Positions 46,165-57,471 of a DNA stretch of 64,000 bases are shown here, in pieces (positions within the stretch are counted from its first letter, which is position 1; the number at the start of each line of letters is the position of its first letter). Position numbers and translations under genes: made by a program. The notes under the pieces were generated by a model. It was not told the origin of the DNA and did not search any database. It worked only from the letters and a program-made list of their open reading frames with translations. Source of the DNA: Theropithecus gelada. Its lineage: Eukaryota > Chordata > Mammalia > Primates > Cercopithecidae. The stretch is taken from the NCBI RefSeq assembly GCF_003255815.1, contig NC_037673.1:176841659-176905658 (forward strand), in the 5' to 3' direction.

Positions 46165-46441
46165 ATGGAGTCTGACTCTGTCGCCTAGCCTGGAGTGCAG
46201 TGTCGCTATCTCGGCTCACTGCAACCTCCACCTCCTGGGTTCAAGCGATTCTCCTGCCTCAGCCTCCTGAGTAGCTGGGACTACAGGTACGCACCACCAT
46301 GCCCAGCTAATTTTTGTATTTTTAGTAGAGACGGGGTTTCACCATGTTGGTCAGGCTGGTCTCAAACTCCTGACCTCGTAATCCGCCTGCCTCGGCCTCC
46401 CAAAGTGCTGGGATTACATGTGTGAGCCGCCTCGCGCGGCC
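46165..46441 (-). mobile_element. Alu, antisense, lacking its tail
   Basis: Starts directly at ATGGAGTCTGACTCTGTCGC, joined to the preceding Alu without poly(T), suggesting Alu-Alu recombination. Ends GCCTCGCGCGGCC. Confidence 0.88.
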
Positions 46442-46458
46442 TATTCATTTATTTATTT

Positions 46459-46709
46459 TTAGACGGAGTGGCGGGATCTCGGCTCACCACAACCTCCACC
46501 TCCCGGGTTCAAGTGATTCTCCTGCCTCAGCCTCCCGAGTAGCTGGGATTACAGGTGCACATCACCACACCAGGCTAATTTTTGTATTTTTAGTAGAGAC
46601 GGCGTTTCACTATGTTGGCCGGGCTGGTCTTGAACTCCTGACCTCGTGATCTGCCCGCCTCGGCCTCCCAAAGTGCTGGGATTACAGGTGTGAGTCACCG
46701 TGCCCGGCC
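46459..46709 (-). mobile_element. Alu, antisense, internal deletion
   Basis: TTTATTTTTAGACGGAGTGG (CTCTGTC... part missing) to CACCGTGCCCGGCC. Confidence 0.9.
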
Positions 46710-47095
46710 TTAGTTATTCTTAAATAGATCTGACATTTGACCTCTGTTGTTTTTTAGTGACAGGATCTTGCTCTGTCCCCCAGGCTGGAGTGATTAGTGA
46801 TGCCCAGGATTTTTTTCATATGCTTGTTAGCTGTATGTCTTCTTTTGAAAAGTGTCTTTTCCTGTCCTTTGCCCACTTTTAAATGGGGTTGTTTGTTTTT
46901 TGCTTCTTAATTTAAGTTCCTATTTCTTATTTTAAAAATTTAAAATGCTCACGGAATGTACCGTCTTAACCGTTTTTAAGTATACAACTCAGTGGCATTA
47001 AGTAGGATCACACTGTTGTGCTAACGTCACCCCATCCATATCTTCAGAGCTCTTTCCATCTTGCAGAATTGCAGCTCTATACCCGTTACAAATAA
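46710..47095. other. Old repeat fragments
   Basis: A short Alu scrap (about 46748-46793), L1-like text and a common old repeat (ACAACTCAGTGGCATTAAGT...ATCTTGCAGAATTGCAGCTC). Confidence 0.5.
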
Positions 47096-47500
47096 CTCTA
47101 GGCCACGTGGAGAGGCGCGTGCTGCGCCCGCGGAACAGCAGCCACAGCGGCCACAGCGGCCCAGCCCGGGAACCGCGGAGCAGCCGCAGGTGCTAAGGCC
47201 TGAGGTGGAGGCGCCGGAGGCTCAGCGGCCGGTCCGGGCACCCGCGCGGCTCCTTCCCTGCGCCGCGGCCGCTCGGCCGGAGGGTGGCCTCGTCCGTGCG
47301 CCGGAGCCGGGCGGAGCTCACCTGTTTGTGGTTTTTCCCATGACTGCCCGCCCCTCCTTCCTGCACCTGGTTTCTCTCGCCTTCTTGCTGGACGGTGGTG
47401 CAAGGGCGAGAAGGAACCAAGGGCACCGCCTTGCAGCTTGGGAAGTGGAGGGCGTGGGGTGGAAAAGAACCTGCACCTCCCTCCTTCCCACCTTCTTATA
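47096..47500. other. Isolated GC/CpG-rich block
   Basis: About 230 strongly CpG-rich bases (CCGCGGCCGCTCGGCC at about 47271) and a further 170 GC-rich ones, between repeats. Open frames exist on both strands but none resembles a known family. It could be an orphan CpG island or a fragment of a retroposed or duplicated 5' UTR. Confidence 0.5.
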
Positions 47501-47564
47501 CTAAGGAGTCTGCTCTGCCCGCAGGAAGCCCCTAATTTCCCTCTATCAGAGTCTTCGCTCACCC

Positions 47565-47788
47565 AGCTCCCCCCCCCCCCAGTCCCCACCCTGCTACCCC
47601 ACCGCCGCCCCCCGCCCTCCTCCCCCACCGCCACCCCCCGCGCCCCGCTCCCCCACCGCCGCCCCCACCCTGCTCCCCCACCCCCCAGTCCCCACCCTGC
47701 TCCCCCACCCTGCTCCCCCACCGCCACCCCCACCCTGCTCCCCCACCCTGCTCCCCCACCCCCCAGTCCCCACCTCTCCACCTCCCTC
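47565..47788. repeat. C-rich low-complexity array (CCCCACCCTGCTCC type)
   Basis: About 220 bases of irregular CCCCACCCTGCTCCCCCACCG units. The minus strand is G-rich with many GGGG runs and could form G-quadruplexes. It abuts an Alu 3' fragment. Confidence 0.9.
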
Positions 47789-47876
47789 ACCCGGGAGGCA
47801 GAGGTTGCAGTGAGCCAAGAGATCGTGCCACTGCACTCCAGCCCGGGCGACAGAGTGAGACTCTGTCAAAAACAAA
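47789..47876 (+). mobile_element. Alu 3' fragment, sense
   Basis: CCCGGGAGGCAGAGGTTGCA to GACTCTGTCAAAAACAAAA; only the end of the right arm remains. Confidence 0.88.
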
Positions 47877-47879
47877 ATT

Positions 47880-48270
47880 AGCAGCTCTGCTGTACATGAA
47901 CACCAACCAACCTGACAAAGCAAGAACTCAACCCCTTTTACAATAGCTTCAACAATAAAATAAATAAAATAATAAAATAAAATAAAATAAAACACTTAGG
48001 AATATACCTAAGCAAGGAGGTGAAGGATCTCTACACAAGGAAAACTGCCAAACACTGCTGAAAGAAATCATAGACGACACAAATGGAAACACATGCCATG
48101 CTCATGGATGGGTAGAATCAATATTGTGAAAATGACCATCCTGCCAGAAGCAATCCACAAATTCAACACAACTCCCATCCAAATACCACCATCATTCCTC
48201 ATATAAATAGAAAAAACAACCCTAAAATTAATATGGAACCAAAAAAAGAGTCCACATAGCCAAAGTGTGT
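47880..48270 (+). mobile_element. L1 ORF2 fragment, sense
   Basis: Text such as TGAAGGATCTCTACACAAGG, ATGCTCATGGATGGGTAGAA and AATATGGAACCAAAAAAAGA is typical L1 ORF2. It contains a (AAAAT)n run at about 47955-47992. Confidence 0.85.
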
Positions 48271-48273
48271 CCT

Positions 48274-48417
48274 GTTTTTAAAGGTTTATCTTGTAGAGAC
48301 AGGGTCTTGCTATGTTGCCCAGGATGGTCTTGAACTCCTGGGCTCAAGCGATCCTCCTGTGTTGTCCTCCCAAAGTGCTGGGATTACAGGCATGAACCAC
48401 GGTGTCTGGTCATGTTG
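48274..48417 (-). mobile_element. Half-Alu (monomer-like), antisense
   Basis: TTTATCTTGTAGAGACAGGG to ACCACGGTGTCTGGTC, one arm only. Confidence 0.8.
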
Positions 48418-48510
48418 AACTATGGTTACAAATCCAGCAATAAATCTTACATGGTCATGATGTATAGTCTCTTTAATATGCTGCTGAATTAAGTTTGCCA
48501 GTATTTTCTT

Positions 48511-48513
<3 letters not shown>

Positions 48514-48544
<31 letters not shown>

Positions 48545-48827
48545 GCAGAGTCTTGCTCTGTCCCTCAGGCTGGAGGACAGTGGTGCGATCCCAGCTCACT
48601 GCAACTTCCTCCTCCCGGATTCAAGCAATTCCCTTGCCTCAGCCTGCAAAGTAGCTGGGACTACAGGCGCGCGCCACCACGCCCAGCTAATTTTTGTATT
48701 TTTAGTAGAGAGGGGTTTCACCATGTTGGCCAGGTGGATCTCGAACCCCTGACCTCAATTGATCCACCCCCCGCCCCCCGACCTCCCAAAGTGCTGAGAT
48801 TGTAGGTGTGAGCCGCAGTGCCTGGCT
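48514..48827 (-). mobile_element. Alu, antisense, inside L1
   Basis: Poly(T) of over 25, AAGGCAGAGTCTTGCTCTGT to GCCGCAGTGCCTGGC. Confidence 0.92.
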
Positions 48828-50108
48828 TGTTGAGGATTTTTGCATCCTTACAAAACAAGGTTTGTAAGGGATATTGGTTTGTAGTTTTCCTGAAGTGTCT
48901 TTGGCTTTGGTGTGGGTCATGCAGGCCTCATAGAATGTGTTAGGAAGTGTTTCTTCTACCATTTCCTGGGAAAGTTAGAATAGGATTGGTATTAATTCTT
49001 CTTTAAATGTTTGGTAGTATTCACTGGCAAAGCCATCAGGTCTAGAACTTTTCTTTGTTAGAAGATTTTCGATTACCGATTCAATTTTCTTACTATAGGT
49101 CTGTTCAGATTTTCTATTTCTTCGTGGTTTAGAGTTGATTCTGTGTTTCTAGGAATTTGTCCATTTCATCTGTGTTATCCAATTTGTTGCTGTACAATTA
49201 CTTATGTTGCTCTTGCATAATCCTTTTTATTCTGTAAAATTGGTACTGATGGCCTCACTTTCATTTCTGATTTTAGTAATGTAATTCTTCTCCCGTTTTT
49301 CCTTAGCCCATCCGGCTAAAGTTTGTGATTTTGTTGATAATTTTGAAGAACTAATTTTTGGTTTTGTTGATTTTTCTCTGTGATTTTTCTATTCTCTATT
49401 TTCTTTATCTCAGCTTTAATCTTTTCCTTCTGCTAGCTTTGAATTTAGTTTGTCCTTTTCCCACTTATTTAAATGATCACATTGTTGTTGATTTGAGATT
49501 AAAAGGATCTAAATGTTTATTGCTATAAACTTTCCCTCTTAGCACGGCTTTGGCTCCATCCATAAGTTTTGGTGTGTTGTGTTTTTTTCCCTTTGTGTCT
49601 GTTTCCTAACTTCCCTTGCGATTTCTTCTTTGATCCATTCATTGTTTAAAAGTGTGTAATTTCCATAAATCTGTGAATTTTCCAGTTTTCCTTCTGTTAT
49701 TGATTTCTAACTACATCCTGTTCTGGTTGGAGAAGATATTTTGTATGATATGTACCTTTTAAAATCTTTTGAGGCTTACTTTGTATCCTAACATATGTTG
49801 TATCCTGGAGAATGTGCCATGTGCCCCTGAGAAGAATGTATATTCTGTTGTAATCGGGTGGATTGCTCTGTATATGCCTGTTAGATCTACTTGGTTTGCT
49901 GTGTTTTAAAATTCTCTATTTCCTTATTTATCTTCTGTCTGGTTGATCTATTTATTAATGTGAGTAGGGTATTGAATTCTGCAAGTATTATTGTAAACTG
50001 TCCACTTCTCCCTTCAGTTCTGCCGACGTTTGCTTCTTCATATATTCTGGGACTCAGTTACTGGGTGTATATATTTGTAAATGTTGTATATTCTTGATGT
50101 ACTTACTC

Positions 50109-50409
50109 TTTTTTTTTTTTTTTGAGACAGGGTCTGATTCTGTCACCCAGACTGGAGAGCAGTGGTGCACTCATGGCTCACTGCAGCCTTGACCTCCCAG
50201 GCACAAGTGATCCTTCCTCCTCAGCACCCCCGACTGGCTGGGACTGCAGGTGTGCACCAGCATATCCAGCTGATTTTTTTTGTATTTTTCTTAGAGACAG
50301 GGTTTCGCCATGTTGCCCAAGCTGGTGTTGAACTCCGGGGCTCAAGTGATTCGCCTGCCTCGGCCTCCCAAATTGTTGAAATTGCAGGCACGAGCCACCA
50401 TGCCCAGCC
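50109..50409 (-). mobile_element. Older Alu (J-like), antisense, inside L1
   Basis: Poly(T), GAGACAGGGTCTGATTCTGT to CACCATGCCCAGCC; diverged. Confidence 0.9.
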
Positions 50410-50747
50410 ACATTTATTATTATTATTAATATTATTATTTTAATCAACATCTAATGTACTTCTTTGTCTCTTGTAACAATGTTTGACTCAAAGTTTATTT
50501 TGTTTGATATCAGTATAGCCAACCAGCAAACTTTCGGTTACCGTTTCTGTGGAATATCCTGTTCCATCTTTTCACTTTCAAATTATTGTATCTTTGGATC
50601 TAAAGTGAGTGTCTTGTAGACAGTGTATAATTGGATCATGTTTTTACCCTTTCTTTCAGTCTCTTTCGATTGCAGCGTTTAATCTTTTACATTTAATTAC
50701 TGATAAAGAGGGACTTACTTCTGTCATTTAAAAATTTTGTTTACTGG

Positions 50748-51043
50748 GGCCGGGCGCGGTGGCTCACGCCTGTAATCCCAGCACTTTGGGACACCAAGGC
50801 GGGCAGATCACGAGGTCAGGAGATCAAGACCATCCTGGCTAACACGGTGAAACCCTGTCTCTACTGAAAATACAAAAAATTAGCCAGGTGTGGTGGCGGG
50901 TGCCTGTAGTCCCAGCTATTTGGGAGGCTGAGGCAGGAGAATCATTTGAACCTGGGAGGCGGAGCTTGCAGTGAGCCGAGATCACGCCACTGTACTCCAA
51001 CCTGGGCAACACAGCAAGACTCCATCTCAAAAAAAAAAAAAAA
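50748..51043 (+). mobile_element. Alu, sense
   Basis: GGCCGGGCGCGGTGGCTCAC to CCATCTC and poly(A), then an (AAT)n tail. AluY/S-like. Confidence 0.93.
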
Positions 51044-51061
51044 TAATAATAATAATTGTGT

Positions 51062-51376
51062 TGACCGGGAGCGGTGGCTCACACCTGTAATCCCAGCACT
51101 TTGGGAGGCTGAGGCAAGTGGATCGCAAGGTCAGGAGTTCAAAACCAGCCTGACCAACATAGTGAAACTCTGTCTCTACTAAAAAAAAAAAAAAAAAAAA
51201 AAAAATTTGCTGGGCTTGGTGTTGGTTACCTGTAGTCCCAGCTACCTGGAAGGCTGAGGCAGGAGAATCTCTTGAACCTGGGAGGTGGGGGTTGCAGTGA
51301 GCCAAGTTCACACCACTGCATTCCAGCCTGGGCAACACAGAGAGACTCTGTCTCAAAAAAAAAAAAAAAAAAAAAA
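51062..51376 (+). mobile_element. Alu, sense, long middle A-tract
   Basis: TGACCGGGAGCGGTGGCTCA to CTGTCTC and poly(A); a 25-A linker between arms. Confidence 0.92.
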
Positions 51377-51378
51377 TT

Positions 51379-51500
51379 GGGCTGGGTGCTGTAGCTCATG
51401 CCTGTAATCCCAGCACTTTGGGAGATCGTGGCAGGTGGACCACCTGAGATCAGAAGTTCAAGACCAGCCTGGTCAACACGGTGAAAACCCGTCTCTAGTA
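51379..51500 (+). mobile_element. Alu left arm only, sense
   Basis: GGCTGGGTGCTGTAGCTCAT to AACCCGTCTCTAGTA; the right arm is missing. Confidence 0.88.
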
Positions 51501-51640
51501 AATTTTTCTTCTCGGTCATTGTGCATTTCAGTTCCAGAATTTTGGGGGGCTCTTTTTAGGTTTTCTATTTCCTTATTGACATTTCCATTTTGATCTTGCA
51601 TCTTCTTGACTTTTTCCACCTTTCTCCACAGATTCTTTTG

Positions 51641-51935
51641 TTTTTTTTTTTGAGGTGGAGTCTCACCGTGTTCCCCAGGCTGGAGTGCAGTGACATGATC
51701 TTGGCTCACTGCAACCTCCGCCTCCTAGGTTCAAGCGATTCACCTGCCTCAGCCTCCTGAGTAGCTGGGACCACAGGCGAGTGTGCCACCACGCCCAGCT
51801 AATTTTTGTATTTTTAGTAGAGACGGTGTTTCACCATGTTGGTCAGGCTGGTCTTGAACTCCTGACCTCAGGTGATCTGCCCACCTCAGCCTCCCAAAGT
51901 GCTGGGATTACAGGTGTGAGCCACCGCACCCAGCC
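51641..51935 (-). mobile_element. Alu, antisense, perfect target duplication
   Basis: Poly(T), GAGGTGGAGTCTCACCGTGT to GCACCCAGCC. Exact 16-bp duplication CTCCACAGATTCTTTT at 51624-51639 and 51937-51952. Confidence 0.95.
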
Positions 51936-51964
51936 TCTCCACAGATTCTTTTTGTTCTTTGAAT

Positions 51965-52009
51965 ACACACACACACACACACACACACAGATATATATAT
52001 ATATATATT
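51965..52009. repeat. (CA)n(TA)n compound microsatellite
   Basis: About 12 CA then about 9 TA units at the tail of an antisense Alu. Confidence 0.92.
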
Positions 52010-52291
52010 TTGAGATGGAGTCTCACTCTGTTGCCCAGACTGGAGTGCAGTGGCACGATCTCGGCTCACTGCAATCTTTGCCCTCCGAGTTCAAGTGATT
52101 CTCCTGCCTCAACCTCCCTAGTAGCTGGGATTACAGATGCCCACCACCGCGCCCGGCTAATGTTTTGTATTTTTAGTAGAGACGTGGTTCCACCATCTTG
52201 GCCAGGCTGGTCTTGAACTCATGACCTCATGATCCACCCACCTCAGCCTCCTAAAGTGCTGGGATTACAGGCGTGAGCCACTGCGCCCAAC
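52010..52291 (-). mobile_element. Alu, antisense
   Basis: TTTTGAGATGGAGTCTCACT to CACTGCGCCCAACC. Its tail has become the CA/TA microsatellite. Confidence 0.93.
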
Positions 52292-52839
52292 CTCTTTGAA
52301 CATGTTACAGACAGTTGGTATGGAGTCTTTGTGTAGTGGATTCTCTCCCAGGTCTTTTTCAGGGACGGTTCCTGTTGGCCTGTTTTTTATTTTGAATGGG
52401 CCATCCTTTCCTGTTTCTTTGTATACTCTTGTGGGGTTTTTTGGTCAAGAACTGGACATTTGAATCTAATACTTTAGTGACTCTGAAATCAGACTTTCCC
52501 GTTTCTTCAGGGTTTGCTGTTGTTTGCATTTGTGTTTGTGTTTGTGCTTTTTTGGTTTTGAAATTGTTGTAGACTGTCCTGGAGCCAAGGCTCAGCTTGA
52601 GGTGTGACTGTAAGGTCTCCTCAGGCCTTTTCTGGAACCAGACCTTACCCTGGGCGTGCTTGTAACTTTCTAATTCCCCTGCATATGCAGTTGCTTTTGA
52701 ATGTCCTACTTTTTATTGTCTGGTTCCAAGAAGGGGAAATAGAGAGAAATTAAGGAGGAAAACGTCACCAGTCCTTTAAGTCCCCTGGAAGTCACTTTAG
52801 CCAGCAAGGGAGGAGGGGCTTGTAACAATGGGAGAAGGT
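52292..52839. other. Intergenic, probably old repeat
   Basis: No gene. Phrases like GGTCAAGAACTGGACATTTG suggest a reversed old interspersed repeat I cannot name with confidence. Confidence 0.4.
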
Positions 52840-53140
52840 GGCCGGGTGCGGTGGCTCACACCTGTAATCCCAGCACTTTGGGAGGCCGAGGCAGGCAGAT
52901 CATGAGGTCAGGAGATGGAGACCATCCTGGCAAACACGGTGAAACCCCACCTCTACTAAAAAATACAAAAAACTAGCCGGGCGAGGTGGCGGGTGCCTGT
53001 AGTCCCAGCTACTCAGGAGACTGAGGCAGGAGAATGGCGTGAACCCGGGAGGCGGAGCTTACAGTGAGCCGAGATCGCGCCACTGCACTCCAGCCTGGTG
53101 ACAGAGCAAGACTCCGTCTCAAAAAAAAAAAAAAAGAAAA
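52840..53140 (+). mobile_element. Young AluY, Old World monkey-like
   Basis: Full length with AluY features and the AAAAACTAGCCGGGCGAGG junction. Exact 15-bp duplication CAATGGGAGAAGGTG (52826-52840, 53155-53169). Little divergence. Confidence 0.93.
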
Positions 53141-53295
53141 CAAAAAACCAAAATCAATGGGAGAAGGTGCAGTAATAAGGGTTGCTACCTCTTTGTCGGT
53201 ACTTCTGCGATCAGATGAAGCAATCAGTGATCGGAACAGATACTCAGTATCTGGAGGACGGGGTCTCTTATGCCTACTCTGGTTCCTGATACCAA

Positions 53296-53390
53296 TTTGT
53301 AAGCCGCTCCAGGAACATGTGCACGGTTGCCTGCAGTGGGGATGAGGCCGCTCCAGGAACATGTGCACAGTTGCCTGCAGTGGGGATGAG
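53296..53390. repeat. 47-bp tandem duplication
   Basis: GCCGCTCCAGGAACATGTGC through GCAGTGGGGATGAG occurs twice in a row with one change. Confidence 0.9.
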
Positions 53391-53599
53391 GAGTGGGGAA
53401 AAGGCAGCTGCAACGATGCTAAGAGCTCACTGACCAAAATTAACCACAATGTACCATCTGAGTCTTTTCCTGGAAGTTGCCTTCAATGGACTTCAGAGCT
53501 CCAAAATAGCTACATCAGACAGTTCTGTGAGTATTATTGTCTAGGTGAGGAGAGAGATTTCTCAGGCTTCCTGTGCCTCCATCTTCCCAGAATTCTCTT

Positions 53600-55225
53600 C
53601 TTGGTCATTGTATTTTTAACAAGGCTTCTAAGACCATTCACCAGGGGAAGAAATGGCCTCTCCAACAAATGGTGCTGGTACCACTGGATAGCCATAAGCA
53701 ATGAAGTTGAAACTTTACTTCACACTACAGACAAAAATTAACTCCAAATGGATCAAAAATTAACTCAAGGCCTAAATGTAAAAGTGAAAACATAAACTTT
53801 TGAGGAAAGCCAAGTAGTAAATCTTCATTTGGCAATGGAAGCTTAGCTCGGATATGCAAGAAAAGAAAAATGGCATGCAGGAAAAGAAAAAACGGTTAAG
53901 TTGGACATCAAAATTAAGACATTTTTGTGCATCAAAGGACATTGTACATTTAAAAAAACCATGGAATGAGAGAAAATATTTGCAAATCAAATGTTTGATA
54001 AAGAACTTTATCTAGAATCTATACAGAACTGTTACAACTCAATAATAAAAAGACCACAAGTAACTCAATTAAACATGGGCAAAGAATCGTAATAATTTCT
54101 CCAAAGAAGATGTGCAAATGGCCAAATCAACACAGGAAAAGAGGCTCAGCATCGTTATCCGCCAAGGAAATGCAAATGTAAGCCCCGAGACACCACGTTA
54201 TTCCTACTAGGATGACCATAAGCCAAACAATGGGAAATAAACATTGTTGGCAAAGATGTGGAGAACTCAGTTCTCATCTGCTGCTGGCGGGAATGGTAAG
54301 TGGTACAGTCACTTTGGAAACATTATGGCACTTCCTCAAAACGTTGAACATCAAGTTACCATATGACCCAGCAATTTCCCTCACAGGGGTATATAGAGCC
54401 AGGAGAAATGAAAATGTAGGTCTACACATAAATGTGTGCACAAATGTTATAGCAGCATTGTTCAGAATAGCCCAAAGATGGAACAATTCAAATGTCCGTC
54501 GACTAGTGAATGGATGAATAACATGTGGTATATTCACACAGTGGAATAGTCTCACATGATAAGGAATGAGGAATCTTGAAAACATTATGCTAATTGAAAT
54601 AAGCCAGTAGGGGCTGGGTGCGGTGGCTCACGCTTGTAATCCCAGCACTTTGGGAGGCCGAGGCGGGTGGATCACGAGGTCAGGAGATCAAGACCATCCT
54701 GACTAACACGGTGAAACCCCGTTTCTACTAAAAATACAAAAAGTTAGCTGGGCATAGTGGTGGGCGCCTGTAGTCCCAGCTACTCAGGAGATTGAGGCAG
54801 GAGAATCGCTTGAACCCAGGAGGCGAATCTTGCAGTGAGCCGAGATTGTGCCACTGCACGCCAGCCTGGACAACAGAGTGAGACTCCATCTCAAAAAAAG
54901 GAAAAAAAGAAGCCAGTCTCAAAACAAAACAAAACAAAACAAAACAAAAAACTCACATATTATACTAGTTCATTTGTATGAAATGTCCAGAGTAGGAAAA
55001 TATGTAGAAAGTAGATTACTGGTTGTTTATTGGTTTGGGTAGGGGGAGGGGATGGAAGCATAGGGGAGTGATACCTAAAGAGTATAGGGTTTCTTTCTAG
55101 TGACAGAAACTTTCCCAAATTGATTGTGGTGATGGTTGCACCACTCTGTGAATACACTGAAAGCCACATTAAGCATATGGTATGTGAATTATATCTCAAT
55201 AAAGTTGTTACCAAAAAATTGACAG
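53600..55225 (+). mobile_element. L1 3' part, sense, split by an Alu
   Basis: End of ORF2 and 3' region of an old L1 (ACATTTTTGTGCATCAAAGG; GGCAAAGATGTGGAGAACTC; TATCTCAATAAAGTTGTTAC). Frames are broken. Confidence 0.85.
54612..54905 (+). mobile_element. Alu, sense, inside L1
   Basis: GGCTGGGTGCGGTGGCTCAC to CCATCTC and A-rich tail, flanked by AAGCCAGT on both sides. Confidence 0.93.
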
Positions 55226-55627
55226 CACAGTTTACGCAGGTGAAATAGTTAAGACATACATAAACAGTACGATAAATGTGGCATTTTACCCCGAGTAAGA
55301 CCTCAAAGCTGCTTGTTAAAGTGGTTGTTGGAAGGGCTGTAGCTTGTGGTTTACTGTGAGGTGATGGAAGGGAGGTTATCTGAAGTTGGATGGGGTGGAA
55401 GTTTGTCCTGCCAAATATGCATGGCTGTGGCTCATAACACACACAGTTGGAAGTGTGTGCGTGTGTGCTTTTTGTGCACTTCCACATTGCTTGATCAGCT
55501 GGACTGGGCATAATTTTCTGCATGCATGTAGTGTTTTTGGCAAATGAAATCATGCATGAACAAATGCAAAAGTCACATTATGCTCAAGTTCCCTCAAATA
55601 TATCAGTGCATTGAATAAAATTCCAAT
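55226..55627. other. Intergenic, no gene seen
   Basis: AT-rich unique or old repeat DNA. Open frames here lack start context and family likeness. Confidence 0.45.
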
Positions 55628-55923
55628 ATTTATTTATTTAGAGATGGAGTTTTGCTCTTTTCACCCAGGCTGGAGTGCAGTGGCACGATCTTGACTCACT
55701 GCAATCTCAGCCTCCCAAGTTCAAGTGATTCTCCTGCCTCAGCCTCCTGAGTAGCTGGGATTACAGGTGCCTGCCACCACGCATGGCTAATTTTTCTATT
55801 TTTGGTAGAGATGGAGTTTCGCCCTGTTGGCCAGGCTGGTCTTGAACTCCTGACCTTAGGTAATCCACCTACCCTGGCCTCCCTAAGTGCTAGGATTATA
55901 GGCATGAGCCACCGTACCTGGCC
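55628..55923 (-). mobile_element. Alu, antisense
   Basis: TATTTATTTATTTAGAGATG to GCCACCGTACCTGGCC. Confidence 0.92.
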
Positions 55924-56289
55924 CTAATATTTAAAACACATATTACAGCATAACTGACTGTAGCTGTGCGTTTATATTTAAAATGTCTCTTGGCTTAAGA
56001 AAACAGACCAACAATCTTCGACTTTAGTTCATTTGCATTTAATGTAATTACTGATATATTTGGGTTTACATCTGCCATATTATTATTTGTTTTCTATTTG
56101 TTTCATCAGTCTGTTGTTCATTTATTCCTTCCTTCTTAATTTTTATGGATCCATCAAGTGTTTTATTATTTTTTCTCTTCTATTAACGTGGTAGATAGCA
56201 AAGACGGCCACCACGCCTTACTTCTCCTTATATTCATGCAGTTTTACAATGTGCGTTTGTAGCTTCTCCTGTTAAGGATGGAAGTCAGG
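55924..56289. other. Intergenic, AT-rich, part reversed L1
   Basis: AGTTCATTTGCATTTAATGT resembles reversed L1 text. No gene. Confidence 0.45.
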
Positions 56290-56583
56290 GGCCAGGCGTG
56301 GCGGCTCACGGCTTTAATCCCAGCACTTTGGGAGGCTGAGGTGGGTGGATCATCTGAGGTCAGGAGTTTGCCACCAGCCTCTCCAACATGGTGAAACTCC
56401 GTCCTCACTACAAAATACAAACTTAGCCGGGTGTGGTGGTGGGCATCTGTAATCCAAGCTACTCGGGAGGCTGAGGCAGGAGAATTACTTAAACCCAGTA
56501 GGCAGAGGTTGCAGTGAGCTGAGATCGCGCCACTGCACTCCAGCCTGGCTGAGAGAGAGAGAGACTCTGTCTAAAAAAAAAGG
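56290..56583 (+). mobile_element. Alu, sense
   Basis: GGCCAGGCGTGGCGGCTCAC to CTCTGTCTAAAAAAAAAGG. Confidence 0.92.
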
Positions 56584-57145
56584 AATTGAAGTCAATTTCT
56601 CCTCCCTTTGAAAAAGAAACAGCCTCTTACTTTAGCCAAGTTAATTTAATTCAGCAAAAGTGACAATGTGAAGACCTTGTCCCTTTAGAATCTTACAACT
56701 TTGCCACTGCCATATGTAGCATGCCCAGAGTAGCCTGCTGGAGGATGGGAAAGTGGAGGAGGATCACAAAGCATGAATGACTCAACGATGAATTTCAGAT
56801 TAAATGTTCTAAAATGCAGAGCAGAGCAAACATCCTGACAACTGGAAGACTCTTGATTTGCAAGTGCTAGGTGGTAGACAAAGAAACACTTTTGCTTTGA
56901 ACTCTGAAAAAGTTAAGCTTGGAGGACTCGGACCACAGAGTTTATAAAATGAAGGCATGAAGTAGGAAAGGAAGCAGCTATGGCATAAGAGCCATTTCCC
57001 CTGGGAAAGTTGTGCATGCCACAGCTACACAGGAAGAAGAGAATGACCCAGGACCCTAGGAGCAGGCAGACGAGGCATGGGTCGTCTAAGGGACTCTGTG
57101 TTCCCAGTACTTGGGCCTTGGCCCAGGAAGACACAAGGCTTGTGA
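56584..57145. other. Intergenic unique sequence
   Basis: About 560 bases with no repeat or gene recognised. Confidence 0.45.
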
Positions 57146-57157
57146 CAGTGGGTGGAG

Positions 57158-57450
57158 GGCCGGGCATGGTGGCTCACGCCTGTAATCGCAGCACTTTGGG
57201 AGGCCGAGGCGGGCGGATCACGAGGTCAGGCAATCGAGACCATCCTGGCTAACACGGTGAAACCCCGTCTCTACTAAAAATACAAAAAACTAGCCGGGCG
57301 AGGTGGCGGGCGCCTGTAGTCCCAGCTATTTGGGAGGCTGAGGCAGGAGAATGGCGTGAACCCGGGAGGCGGAGCTTGCAGTGAGCCGGGATTGCACCAC
57401 TGCACTCCAGCCTGGGCAACAGAGCGAGACGCCATCTCAAAAAAAAAAAA
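57158..57450 (+). mobile_element. Young AluY, Old World monkey-like
   Basis: Full length, AluY features, AAAAACTAGCCGGGCGAGG junction. Exact 12-bp duplication CAGTGGGTGGAG at 57146-57157 and 57460-57471. Confidence 0.94.
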
Positions 57451-57471
57451 ACAAACAGGCAGTGGGTGGAG

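Larger units (their letters stand above)
48418..50750 (-). mobile_element. Reversed L1 ORF2 region, interrupted by Alus
   Basis: Reversed L1 text throughout (GGTATTAATTCTTCTTTAAA; TCATTTCTGATTTTAGTAAT; GGAGAATGTGCCATGTGCCC). A second, independent L1 relative to the one at 41990-44260; both carry the same ORF2 stretch. No intact frame. Confidence 0.82.
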
